7,507 bases of DNA from Flavobacterium sp. (GCA_024709705.1 JANJWE010000265.1:1-7507); one strand, 5' to 3'. Shown: positions 1 through 6,516, counted from the first letter of the stretch. Made by a program: numbers and translations. Notes: generated by a model from the sequence alone, not told the origin.

Positions 1-52
1 TTTCATAAATTACTGATTAATTGGTTAGTACAGTAAAATTATAAAATAAAAT

Positions 53-1612
53 TTAATCTTCTTCAAAAACGGAGAAATTATAAGCTCCTATATCTGTCGG
101 ACTTATCCTTGGTTGTTCTAGGATATCAGGAAAACCAGAGAAGGCTGAATTAGCTTGACCTCTAGCCGCAGAATCTTCACCAATATTTAATAGGTTTTTG
201 TTAGTGTTTAAAAATTTAGGATTGTTTATCAGGCTATTAGTAGCTATCAAACAATTGTTGTATAATGCATTATCATTAAAATCATAGAGGGGATTATTGG
301 AATAAATGTTATTAATATTATTGAATTTAATCAAGCAATGATCAAATTTATAATTGAATGGACCATTTCCTCGTTTATCAATAAACATTTGGATTTGATT
401 GGAGCCATAAATTATACAGTTGGTAAAAGTAGCTTCTACCATTGGTTGTTCCTCAGGTACAGCACCAACTATATAATTGTTTAACAAAACAGAAAATTGT
501 CTGGAACTGGGCCAATTGTTGTTGAATGTAGAATGATTGAAATTGTATTTACCTCCATAAGAGCATGCCAATGCAGCTTGACCGGCGGTGTTAATGACAA
601 CATTTTCACCTTTAATAACTCCAGTTCGAGCGAGAAGTCCCACATTGGAATGATCGTAAATTTGAACATTTCTTAAAGTTACATCAGGGATGGAATTATC
701 CAATCCGGTATTCCCGGTAACCAGCAATCCTACAATGCCATTTTTAATAATACAATTTGTAAACTCATTTTCCTTACTACCTTGAGTTAACCAAATAGTT
801 CCCCATTGTCCGGGTACATTCTTGAAGAAAGGTTCCAATCGATCACCTTGAAAAATCACATTATTTTCAAAAGGGTCATTCGGATTGGTAGAAGGTGAAC
901 CATTAACTTTAATACTGGCATTATTGGCTACGAGTAAGCCGGATTCGGCATGAAAATGTATACGAGCTCCCGCATTTACAGTTAAAGTTTTATTAGGAGG
1001 AACCGCAGCATATCCATAAATAACATAAGGTTTTGAAGCATTCCAAATAAGCTCGTTACCATTTGTAGGATCATTTTCATCTAAAAAGAACCCGAAAATT
1101 TCTTCTTCACCAAGAGGAAGGGTTTCTGTAGTTCCATCGTCAAACCTTTGGGGGTAGAGAAAATAGGCATCTTGAATTAAAGTAACCAATTCTACTTTTT
1201 GTTCTAAATCACCTTGACCGAAAAGGATTTGATCGGTATATAAAAAATCAGAAGGATTAGCGGCTGCAACGTCTGCTGTTACTTCAATAAAAATATACAT
1301 GCTATCCTTGGCCAACATTTCTACATTTTCAAAAATACGATTGTTGCCCACCATTCCGTCAACCGTCATTCTGTATTTTGATTCGAGTCCGCGAGCTAAT
1401 CTTATTTGTGGAATTTTAATATTTTTATTCGAACGGTTGTAAACTTTTAAAGTATAAGTACTTGACCCAATATTAGTAAATACGGTATCCAGATAGACCG
1501 TGTCTTTTGAGAATTCTAATCCAACCGTTTGATTTTCAAATTCAAAATCGTTTCTACATGAAGTTAAAAAAACAGAAATGAAACAAAGGATTAGGAGTAT
1601 GGATTGACGCAT
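53..1612 (-). CDS. Lipoprotein with N-terminal Ig-like region and right-handed parallel beta-helix domain
   Basis: The 519-residue protein starts with a lipoprotein signal peptide: a short basic start, a hydrophobic stretch and the lipobox LTSC, with Cys19 as the lipidated residue. It should therefore be exported and membrane-anchored. Residues about 28-145 look beta-rich and resemble an Ig-like fold of the DUF1573 sort (alternating polar and hydrophobic residues around DTVFTNIGSSTYTLKVYN). From about residue 205 to 480 there are irregular, Asn-rich short strands with recurring units such as FTNCIIKNG, LRNVQIYDHS and FTNCIIYGS, typical of right-handed parallel beta-helix (PbH1-like) proteins. 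The C-terminal SPTDIGAYNF segment is also common at the end of such proteins. No catalytic motif of a polysaccharide lyase or glycosidase is obvious, so a binding or structural role is as likely as an enzymatic one. The ATG at 1612 is chosen because it directly precedes the signal peptide and sits just downstream of a promoter-like sequence. Confidence 0.85.
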   Translation of the reverse strand: MRQSILLILCFISVFLTSCRNDFEFENQTVGLEFSKDTVYLDTVFTNIGSSTYTLKVYNRSNKNIKIPQIRLARGLESKYRMTVDGMVGNNRIFENVEMLAKDSMYIFIEVTADVAAANPSDFLYTDQILFGQGDLEQKVELVTLIQDAYFLYPQRFDDGTTETLPLGEEEIFGFFLDENDPTNGNELIWNASKPYVIYGYAAVPPNKTLTVNAGARIHFHAESGLLVANNASIKVNGSPSTNPNDPFENNVIFQGDRLEPFFKNVPGQWGTIWLTQGSKENEFTNCIIKNGIVGLLVTGNTGLDNSIPDVTLRNVQIYDHSNVGLLARTGVIKGENVVINTAGQAALACSYGGKYNFNHSTFNNNWPSSRQFSVLLNNYIVGAVPEEQPMVEATFTNCIIYGSNQIQMFIDKRGNGPFNYKFDHCLIKFNNINNIYSNNPLYDFNDNALYNNCLIATNSLINNPKFLNTNKNLLNIGEDSAARGQANSAFSGFPDILEQPRISPTDIGAYNFSVFEED

Positions 1613-1627
1613 GGAGTACTTTTTTTG

Positions 1628-1656
1628 TAAAATTAACTAAATATTTGAAACGGCAA
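1628..1656 (-). promoter_or_regulatory. Candidate flavobacterial promoter for the beta-helix lipoprotein
   Basis: Read on the minus strand, TTG (1656-1654) is followed after 18 bases by TAATTTTA (1635-1628). This matches the Bacteroidota sigma factor pattern TTG-N17-23-TAnnTTTG except for the last base. It would place transcription start within about 10 bases of the ATG at 1612, consistent with short leaders in this group. Inferred from pattern only. Confidence 0.4.
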
Positions 1657-1700
1657 AACAAATCAGATAACGAGGAACTTTCCATTTTAGTTTACTATCC

Positions 1701-1731
1701 TTATGAATATTGATAATGTTGCGTATTTTTG
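1701..1731 (+). promoter_or_regulatory. Candidate promoter for the menI-menF-bshB1 cluster
   Basis: A perfect -7 element TATTTTTG (TAnnTTTG) lies at 1724-1731. The best -33 element is TTA at 1701-1703, one base off TTG, with a 20-base spacer. The start codon at 1747 is only 15 bases downstream, so the leader would be very short. It is arranged back to back with the lipoprotein promoter about 45 bases away. Confidence 0.5.
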
Positions 1732-1746
1732 TAGAAAAATTACAAC

Positions 1747-2172
1747 ATGAATTTTGATAAAGAAAAAATGCTCCAATTGTGCAATGAGTGGTCTAAAAAT
1801 ACGTTGATGGAAACTTTGCAAATTGAATATATAGATGTTGGAGAAGGTTTTTTGACAGCAAAAATGCCGGTCTCTTCTCGAGTTCATCAGCCTTTAGGAT
1901 TACTTCATGGAGGTGCTACTGTGGCATTGGCAGAAAGTGTAGGAAGTGCGGCATCGCTATTGTTTATAAATCATGAAAAACAAGAAGCACGTGGCATTGA
2001 AATATCGGCCAATCACTTACGAAGTAAACGCGAAGGTGAAGTATTTGCAACGGCTCGTATTCTACACCAAGGTAGAAGTTTACATTTATGGGAAATAAAA
2101 ATCACAGATGAACAAGGAAAGTTGATTTCGTTGTGTAAGTTAACCAATATGATATTACCCCGAAAAAACTAA
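1747..2172 (+). CDS. menI: Hotdog-fold acyl-CoA thioesterase, probable 1,4-dihydroxy-2-naphthoyl-CoA hydrolase
   Basis: A 141-residue single hotdog domain, the normal length for the PaaI/YdiI family. Residues 45-63 hold the family signature: His47-Gln48-Pro49, then LLHGG (52-56) and ALAES with Glu63. In E. coli YdiI/MenI the residues known to act in catalysis are a Gln, the His-Gly of HGG and a Glu at the same spacing. The segments GIEISANHLRS and REGEV further along also match that subfamily, from memory. Such enzymes hydrolyse DHNA-CoA to free 1,4-dihydroxy-2-naphthoate in menaquinone synthesis, in the cytoplasm. The next gene, 4 bp downstream, is an isochorismate synthase, which strongly favours this role over phenylacetate (PaaI) or general thioesterase activity. 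The ATG at 1747 is preferred; an ATG at 1768 would drop seven residues but is preceded by a purine-rich AAGAAAAA run, so it is not excluded. Confidence 0.88.
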   Translation: MNFDKEKMLQLCNEWSKNTLMETLQIEYIDVGEGFLTAKMPVSSRVHQPLGLLHGGATVALAESVGSAASLLFINHEKQEARGIEISANHLRSKREGEVFATARILHQGRSLHLWEIKITDEQGKLISLCKLTNMILPRKN

Positions 2173-2176
2173 TTAG

Positions 2177-3202
2177 ATGTCAATATTTAGTCAGCTCAGA
2201 ACATGTTTATTACAAAAAAAACCTTTTGTAGCCTATGTTCTTCCTAATTCTGATGTTTTAACATTTGGTGAACAAAAAAGTTCAAAGTTACATCATTTTA
2301 AGGGCCAAGATGGATTTGTTTTTACTTCTTTCTCTGGCAAAGAATCTGTGATAATACCTTATGAAGATGCTTTTTTTAGTGATTTTTCATATTCAAAAAG
2401 CACTGTGAAATGGAGTAACAATAATATTCATAGTTCTGATTTAGAGGCGATTGATTTTAAAAAAATGGTGACTCAAGCATTACATGATATTCAAAATGGA
2501 ATTTTTGAAAAAGTGGTAGTGTCTAGAGTCATTGAAACGGTTTTTAATGAAGATTGTATTATTGCTTTTGAAAAATTGATTGTTCAACATGAAAATGCAT
2601 TCAGATACCTTTTTTATCATCCCGAAATTGGTGGTTGGATGGGGGCAACACCCGAACAGTTGGTTCAATTAAAAGGTGAAAAATTTGAAACTGTAGCATT
2701 AGCCGGTACTTACAAAAAAAGTTTGTTTACAGATTGGACTCTTAAGGAAATGCATGAACAAAAAATAGTTACAGATTATATAGTTGAAACCTTAAATGAT
2801 TATACATCCAAACTAGAGGTTAGTGTACCCTATACTTCTGAAGCAGGAGATTTGGTTCATTTGAAAACAAACCTATCGGGTACTTTGAAGCCATTGCAAT
2901 CTGGTTTTGATTTAGTTCAAGCACTGCATCCTACACCGGCGGTTTGTGGATTGCCCAAGGATAAAGCAATAGATTTTATCATGAAAAATGAAACCTATGA
3001 CAGAAGTTTTTATACAGGTTTTTTAGGTGTAAAAAATGATAAAAGTAATGAAATGAATTTTTTCGTTAATTTACGATGTTTAAGTTTTGAAGATCAAAAA
3101 GTAAAAATATATGTAGGTTGCGGAATTACAGCAGACAGTGATCCTGAATCTGAATTTTTTGAGACTGAATACAAATCGCAAACCATGAAACAAATCCTTT
3201 AA
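2177..3202 (+). CDS. menF: Isochorismate synthase (chorismate-binding enzyme)
   Basis: This 341-residue protein belongs to the chorismate-binding family and converts chorismate to isochorismate, the first committed step of menaquinone synthesis. Visible signatures are FEKVVVSR (Lys112 corresponds to the water-activating Lys of EntC/MenF), GATPEQL (156-162), ALAGT (174-178), the KEMHEQ segment (190-195), HLKTNLSGTLK, LHPTPAVCG (250-258), YDRSFYTGFLG (274-284), and the C-terminal GCGITADSDPESEFFET (314-330) that carries Mg-binding Glu residues in the family. The N-terminal region (about 1-95) is short and divergent, as is usual for MenF/EntC-type enzymes. The pattern fits isochorismate rather than anthranilate synthase, and the thioesterase neighbour supports menaquinone over siderophore use. 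The gene starts 4 bp after the upstream stop, so it is almost certainly cotranscribed. No menD follows directly; that step must be encoded elsewhere. Confidence 0.92.
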   Translation: MSIFSQLRTCLLQKKPFVAYVLPNSDVLTFGEQKSSKLHHFKGQDGFVFTSFSGKESVIIPYEDAFFSDFSYSKSTVKWSNNNIHSSDLEAIDFKKMVTQALHDIQNGIFEKVVVSRVIETVFNEDCIIAFEKLIVQHENAFRYLFYHPEIGGWMGATPEQLVQLKGEKFETVALAGTYKKSLFTDWTLKEMHEQKIVTDYIVETLNDYTSKLEVSVPYTSEAGDLVHLKTNLSGTLKPLQSGFDLVQALHPTPAVCGLPKDKAIDFIMKNETYDRSFYTGFLGVKNDKSNEMNFFVNLRCLSFEDQKVKIYVGCGITADSDPESEFFETEYKSQTMKQIL

Positions 3203-3212
3203 ATTCAATACT

Positions 3213-3929
3213 ATGGAGTTAGATATTTTAGCTTTTGGAGCTCATCCCGATGATGTAGAGTTAGGTTGTGCCGGAACTTTAGCCAAAGAAATTTCTTTTG
3301 GAAAAAAGGTTGGTATAATTGATTTGACCGAAGGTGAACTGGGAACTCGTGGCTCTGTAGAGATTAGATATAAAGAATCGAAAAGAGCTTCAAAAATTTT
3401 AGGAATTTCGATTCGTGAAAATTTAAAAATGCGAGATGGTTTTTTTAGAAATGATGAGGCACATCAGTTGGAAGTTATTAAAATGATTCGCAAATACCGA
3501 CCAAAAATAGTTTTATGTAATGCTATTGAAGACCGTCATATTGATCATGGTAAAGGAGCAAGTTTGGTATCTGATTCTTGTTTTTTATCCGGTTTGAAAC
3601 GAATTGAAACCGTATTAGATGGTGAAATTCAAGAAGCTTGGCGGCCCAAATTGGTGTACCATTACATTCAATGGAAAGATATTAAACCCGATTTTGTTGT
3701 AGATATCACCGGATTTATGGATAAAAAAGTTGAAGCAATAAGAGCTTATGACTCTCAATTTTACAATCCAAATTCCAATGAAACGGTTACTCCAATTGCT
3801 ACCCAAAACTTTTTAGACAGTATAAAATACCGTTCGCAAGACCTAGGCAGACTTATAGGTACCGATTTTGCAGAGGGTTTTACAGTAGAAAGGTATGTGG
3901 CAGTCAATAGCTTACAAGATTTGATGTAA
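3213..3929 (+). CDS. bshB1: Bacillithiol biosynthesis deacetylase BshB1
   Basis: A 238-residue LmbE/PIG-L family zinc deacetylase. It should remove the acetyl group from N-acetylglucosaminyl-malate to give glucosaminyl-malate, the second step of bacillithiol synthesis, in the cytoplasm. The AHPDD motif at residues 10-14 provides zinc ligands His11 and Asp14 and catalytic base Asp13. The DRHIDHGKG motif at 107-115 gives His109 and the third zinc ligand His112. The phrases LTEGELGTRG (38-47), LKMRDGFF, AYDSQF and GTDFAEGF are characteristic of the BshB1 branch as opposed to other LmbE proteins. It lies 10 bp behind the isochorismate synthase, so it is probably in the same transcript. No hairpin terminator is visible between its stop and the tRNA promoter region. 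bshA and bshC are not in the window, so function of the whole pathway in this organism is inferred. Confidence 0.93.
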   Translation: MELDILAFGAHPDDVELGCAGTLAKEISFGKKVGIIDLTEGELGTRGSVEIRYKESKRASKILGISIRENLKMRDGFFRNDEAHQLEVIKMIRKYRPKIVLCNAIEDRHIDHGKGASLVSDSCFLSGLKRIETVLDGEIQEAWRPKLVYHYIQWKDIKPDFVVDITGFMDKKVEAIRAYDSQFYNPNSNETVTPIATQNFLDSIKYRSQDLGRLIGTDFAEGFTVERYVAVNSLQDLM

Positions 3930-3945
3930 ATTATTTTAAAAATCT

Positions 3946-3975
3946 TTGTAGAATTCAAGCTTTACACTATATTTG
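3946..3975 (+). promoter_or_regulatory. Candidate distal promoter (P1) of tRNA-His
   Basis: TTG at 3946-3948, a 19-base spacer and TATATTTG at 3968-3975 match the Bacteroidota consensus TTG-N17-23-TAnnTTTG in every defined base. Transcription would start near 3981-3983, giving a leader of about 55 bases before the tRNA. A small dyad, TTTGC-N4-GCAAA (3972-3985), overlaps the end of the -7 element and the start site. Confidence 0.6.
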
Positions 3976-3991
3976 CACTCGCAAAACAAAG

Positions 3992-4020
3992 TTGTGCTTT
4001 GAGTACTAACCGTAATTTTG
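3992..4020 (+). promoter_or_regulatory. Candidate proximal promoter (P2) of tRNA-His
   Basis: A second full match to the flavobacterial consensus: TTG at 3992-3994, an 18-base spacer, TAATTTTG at 4013-4020. The start would lie near 4026-4028, only about 10 bases before the mature tRNA end. Whether P1, P2 or both are active cannot be told from sequence. Confidence 0.5.
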
Positions 4021-4035
4021 TAATCAAAAATAAAT

Positions 4036-4110
<75 letters not shown>

Positions 4111-4118
4111 CTGATTTT

Positions 4119-4147
4119 AAAGCCTTGGATATCCAAGGCTTTTTTTT
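4119..4147 (+). terminator. Rho-independent terminator after tRNA-His
   Basis: A perfect 12-base inverted repeat (AAAGCCTTGGAT with its complement, 4119-4142), folding with an ATAT loop, is followed by an unbroken T run to 4147. It starts 9 bases after the tRNA and would end the tRNA transcript, including any read-through from the menI-menF-bshB1 cluster. Confidence 0.9.
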
Positions 4148-4163
4148 GTAGAACAAATTCTAC
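4148..4163. repeat. Short inverted repeat GTAGAA-N4-TTCTAC
   Basis: Perfect 6-base arms (4148-4153 and 4158-4163) separated by CAAA, directly after the T run of the tRNA terminator. A further TTCTAC occurs at 4179-4184. It could be a second weak hairpin or a protein-binding site ahead of the DUF1508 gene. No function can be assigned. Confidence 0.4.
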
Positions 4164-4210
4164 ATAAATTTTTAAAAATTCTACTGCATTTCCTTATTTT
4201 TTTATTAATT

Positions 4211-4236
4211 TTAATGGAACATTAACATTAAATTTT
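4211..4236 (+). promoter_or_regulatory. Possible promoter/operator region of the DUF1508 gene
   Basis: A perfect dyad TTAATG-GAA-CATTAA (4211-4225) is followed at once by a further CATTAA (4226-4231), which overlaps a weak -7-like TAAATTTT (4229-4236). No TTG is found at the expected distance upstream. The start codon at 4243 has no Shine-Dalgarno sequence. The dyad is real in the sequence; the regulatory reading is inference. Confidence 0.3.
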
Positions 4237-4242
4237 ATCTAT

Positions 4243-4575
4243 ATGGGAACATTTGTTATTAGTAAAAGAAAAAACGGAGAATTTCAATTTGTACTTAAAG
4301 CCGGTAACGGTCAAGTAATTTTGTCTAGTGAAGGCTATACAACCAAAGCAGCATGTGAAAATGGTATCGAGTCAGTTCGTAAGAATTCACAAGTAGATGC
4401 TCGTTTCGAACGTTTAGAGTCAAAAAACGGTAAACCTTATTTCAATTTAAAAGCCTCTAATGGTCAAATTATTGGGAATAGTGAAATGTATGAGTCGGTA
4501 GCAGCACGAGAGAATGGTATTGCTTCTGTTGCCAAAAATGCACCGGATGCTACTGTAAAAGAAGAATTAGAATAA
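4243..4575 (+). CDS. YegP family protein with two DUF1508 repeats
   Basis: A 110-residue soluble protein made of two tandem DUF1508 (YegP-like) repeats, about residues 4-51 and 54-101. Each repeat has the pattern: beta strands with K-N-G-x-x-x-F-x-L-K-A-x-N-G-Q-x-I, a Ser-rich turn ending in a Tyr, then a helix containing A-x-E-N-G-I-x-S-V-x-K-N. This is the usual two-repeat form, and the length matches E. coli YegP. The family is widespread, folds as a small alpha/beta domain, and has no established biochemical role. There is no signal peptide, so it should be cytoplasmic. The gene stands alone between two terminators (4119-4147 and 4598-4630) and is probably monocistronic. Confidence 0.9.
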   Translation: MGTFVISKRKNGEFQFVLKAGNGQVILSSEGYTTKAACENGIESVRKNSQVDARFERLESKNGKPYFNLKASNGQIIGNSEMYESVAARENGIASVAKNAPDATVKEELE

Positions 4576-4597
4576 TCTAATATTATACATTTGAAAT

Positions 4598-4630
4598 AAA
4601 AAGCTCTGAAAAAAAATCAGGGCTTTTTTT
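4598..4630. terminator. Bidirectional terminator between DUF1508 and TSUP permease genes
   Basis: Arms 4598-4609 (AAAAAGCTCTGA) and 4617-4628 (TCAGGGCTTTTT) pair with one G-T wobble around a loop of seven A. A T run follows on the plus strand (4624-4630), and a run of five T follows on the minus strand. The stop codon of the convergent permease gene (4629-4631) touches the end of the structure, so one hairpin serves both genes. Confidence 0.85.
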
Positions 4631-5360
4631 AGTTCATACTTTGATAAACGGAAAAGATTCCAATTCCTAGAATTAAGAGTAATGCAATTTTTTTGAATTT
4701 TTCTTGTGGAATTTTTTCTAAAATCAGTTGTCCTAACCAGCTACCTATAAATCCTATTACAAATAAGAAAGGAATATAAATCAGTATGTCTCTTGTAATG
4801 TATCCATTGCCAAAATATACAAATGTTCTAGATAAGTCAATCATCATATCTATAGATGCAGAGGTAGCCACAAAAACACTCTTTTCTAAATTAAATGCCG
4901 CCATTGTTAGCCCTCTTATAGCTCCTCCTGTTCCAATTAATCCTGCTGAAAAACCTGAAATAGCCCCACCTAATACTGTTTCTTTTAATCTGGGTTGTAT
5001 TACTAATTTATCTTTAATCAAAAAAAGTAAACTTAACCCCATTAAAAAAATACCAAGTGCAATCTCTAAAACTTCACTTTGAATAAATCGACTTAAAAAT
5101 CCGCCTATTATAACAAAAATCACAGATGGAATACCAATTTGGAAGATTAGTTTTTTATTCAACCCTTTTCGAAATAAGTAAATTTTCGATAGGTTGCTAG
5201 ACAAATGAAATACCGCTGTAATACCTAAAACCGTATGGAAATCAAAAAATAGAGCAGCGAAAGGCACAAAAAATACCGATGAGCCAAATCCTCCTACCGT
5301 TCCAATTATTTCTGCAATTAAAGTAAGCAGTAAAAAAAGTATGAGTGTGCTAATATCCAT
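4629..5360 (-). CDS. TSUP family (TauE/SafE-like) membrane permease
   Basis: A 243-residue, strongly hydrophobic protein with about eight predicted membrane segments in two repeated halves. Half one begins with LIAEIIGTVGGFGSSVFFVP (glycine motif at 20-28) and half two with GFSAGLIGTGGAIRGL (136-151). These paired Gly-rich helices are the hallmark of the TSUP (TauE/SafE/YfcA, DUF81) family. Charged loops occur near residues 65-70, 116-127 and 214-224. Members export or import sulfur-containing or organic anions such as sulfite, sulfoacetate or thiosulfate; the substrate here is unknown. It lies downstream of the M28 peptidase gene but a strong terminator separates them, so it probably has its own promoter. 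A TACCTTTA element at 5385-5378 is the only candidate -7 and lacks a correctly spaced -33. A Crp/Fnr gene starts about 2 kb away; TSUP permeases and such regulators are often neighbours in this group, from memory. Confidence 0.88.
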   Translation of the reverse strand: MDISTLILFLLLTLIAEIIGTVGGFGSSVFFVPFAALFFDFHTVLGITAVFHLSSNLSKIYLFRKGLNKKLIFQIGIPSVIFVIIGGFLSRFIQSEVLEIALGIFLMGLSLLFLIKDKLVIQPRLKETVLGGAISGFSAGLIGTGGAIRGLTMAAFNLEKSVFVATSASIDMMIDLSRTFVYFGNGYITRDILIYIPFLFVIGFIGSWLGQLILEKIPQEKFKKIALLLILGIGIFSVYQSMN

Positions 5361-5370
5361 TCTGAAAGAA

Positions 5371-5377
5371 TCTCCTA
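5371..5377 (-). promoter_or_regulatory. Shine-Dalgarno-like sequence ahead of the TSUP gene
   Basis: On the minus strand TAGGAGA (5377-5371) carries a full AGGAG core, 11 bases before the ATG at 5360. It supports this start codon but is unusual, since the other genes in the window lack such a site and Bacteroidota rarely rely on it. The spacing is longer than optimal, so it may be chance. Confidence 0.3.
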
Positions 5378-5386
5378 TAAAGGTAC

Positions 5387-5421
5387 AAAAAAAAACGCAA
5401 TTTTTTTAGAATTGCGTTTTT
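5387..5421 (-). terminator. Rho-independent terminator of the M28 peptidase gene
   Basis: Perfect 12-base arms (5410-5421 and 5391-5402, core AACGCAATT with its complement) enclose a 7-base loop. On the minus strand the structure ends in nine T (5395-5387). It begins 14 bases after the peptidase stop codon and separates it from the permease gene. Confidence 0.88.
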
Positions 5422-5434
5422 AAATAGTATTGAA

Positions 5435-6457
5435 TTATTTTCCGTCTTTATCGACCTTAGGTCGTTCTTCGGTATGAGCTAATTCCCAAGCTACGGCAAA
5501 TGCCAGTTGCGTACGTTTGGCTAATAATGGATAATCAATTTTATCAGGCGTATCCGTTGGTTTATGATAATCGTCATGAACGCCATTAAAATAAAAAATG
5601 GCAGGAATCCCTTTTTTAGCAAAATTATAATGGTCTGATCTGTAATAAAAACGGTTTGGGTCATTCAAATCGTTGTACTTATAATCCAATTCCATTCCGA
5701 TATATTTTGTGTTGGCTTCCTCTGATATTCGATGTAAGTCAGAACTTAATCGGTCAGAACCAATTACATATACATAATTATTATTGTCTTCTTTCCCATA
5801 ACCTCTTCGACCAATCATATCAATATTAATATTGGTAATGGTATTGGCAATAGGGAATAAAGGATTTTCGGCATAAAAACGAGACCCATGTAAACCGTGT
5901 TCTTCTCCGGTAACATGCAAAAACAAGATAGAACGTCTAGGACCATGGCCTGCCTTTTTGGCCTTTTGAAATGCTCCGGCTATCTCCAAAAGAGCTACAG
6001 TTCCGGAACCGTCATCATCGGCACCGTTATAAACTTCACCGTTTTTCATTCCTACATGATCGTAATGAGCTGAAATTACAAGGATTTCGTCTTTTTTATC
6101 AGTACCTTCAATAAAAGCCCATATATTTTCTGAATCACCCAATTTGGGACTGAACTGCTTTTTGAAAAATTCTGAAGGAATGGGTTGGTAAAAGGAATTC
6201 GCACCTGTAGGAAATGAAATTCCCATTGCTTTGTATTGTTCAATAATATATTCTCCGGCTCTTTTTTGTCCCGGTTCACCGGTATTTCTACCTTCCATTT
6301 CATCAGAAGCCACAATATACAGGTGTTTGCTTAAGTTTTCGGCTTTAATTTCAGACAGGTATTTTTCGGCTGTAGCCTCTTTGGATGCGTTTTTATTAGT
6401 TGAACAACCAACTACAAATAATACCAAAAGAGAAGCAGATAGTACGATTTTTTTCAT
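5435..6457 (-). CDS. M28 family zinc metallopeptidase, lipoprotein
   Basis: A 340-residue exported peptidase. The N terminus is a lipoprotein signal (MKKIVLSASLLVLFVVGC, lipid on Cys18), so it acts outside the cytoplasmic membrane. The M28 (aminopeptidase Y/S type) co-catalytic zinc site is complete: His131 in SAHYDHVG, the Asp cluster in NGADDDGSG (147-149), Glu185-Glu186 in TGEEHG (catalytic base and zinc ligand), Asp213 in NIDMIGR, and His298 in DDYHKPTDT. The segment DEMEGRNTGEPGQKRAGEYI near residues 52-71 is typical of the N-terminal part of bacterial M28 proteins. It presumably hydrolyses peptides in the periplasm or at the outer membrane; exact specificity (aminopeptidase, dipeptidase or cyclase-like) is not readable. 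It follows the hydrolase gene by 41 bp on the same strand but has its own promoter-like sequence. The C-terminal tail is short and highly charged. Confidence 0.92.
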   Translation of the reverse strand: MKKIVLSASLLVLFVVGCSTNKNASKEATAEKYLSEIKAENLSKHLYIVASDEMEGRNTGEPGQKRAGEYIIEQYKAMGISFPTGANSFYQPIPSEFFKKQFSPKLGDSENIWAFIEGTDKKDEILVISAHYDHVGMKNGEVYNGADDDGSGTVALLEIAGAFQKAKKAGHGPRRSILFLHVTGEEHGLHGSRFYAENPLFPIANTITNINIDMIGRRGYGKEDNNNYVYVIGSDRLSSDLHRISEEANTKYIGMELDYKYNDLNDPNRFYYRSDHYNFAKKGIPAIFYFNGVHDDYHKPTDTPDKIDYPLLAKRTQLAFAVAWELAHTEERPKVDKDGK

Positions 6458-6488
6458 TGTAAAATTTTATTAATGTTAGCAAAAATAA

Positions 6489-6516
6489 CAAAGTTAACCT
6501 ACAAAACCTCTTTCAA
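6489..6516 (-). promoter_or_regulatory. Candidate promoter of the M28 peptidase gene
   Basis: On the minus strand TTG (6516-6514), a 17-base spacer and TAACTTTG (6496-6489) match the Bacteroidota consensus in all defined bases. The -33 element lies inside the last codons of the upstream hydrolase gene. A further TATTTTTG (6487-6480) has no -33 at a proper distance. With no terminator between the two genes, the peptidase may also be read through from upstream. Confidence 0.5.

Noticed and set aside
11..35. TACTG...CAGTA inverted repeat beyond the lipoprotein stop as a terminator
   Set aside because: The arms are only five bases with a 15-base loop and no GC-rich stem or T run on the minus strand.
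3615..3958. Two minus-strand open frames within and beyond bshB1
   Set aside because: They overlap the conserved bshB1 coding sequence and translate to low-complexity products with no motif.
4119..4142. Perfect palindrome considered as an operator or attachment site next to a tRNA
   Set aside because: Hairpin plus T run directly after the tRNA is fully explained as a terminator, and there is no integrase or duplicated tRNA 3' end nearby.
4786..5082. Plus-strand open frame of 98 codons inside the permease gene
   Set aside because: It is an antisense shadow of a membrane-protein gene; the product is Ile/Pro/Ser-rich with no family resemblance and no promoter.
6231..6473. Plus-strand open frame of 80 codons over the start of the M28 peptidase gene
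   Set aside because: It lies antisense to a well-supported coding region with an intact signal peptide and has no recognisable domain or start signal.
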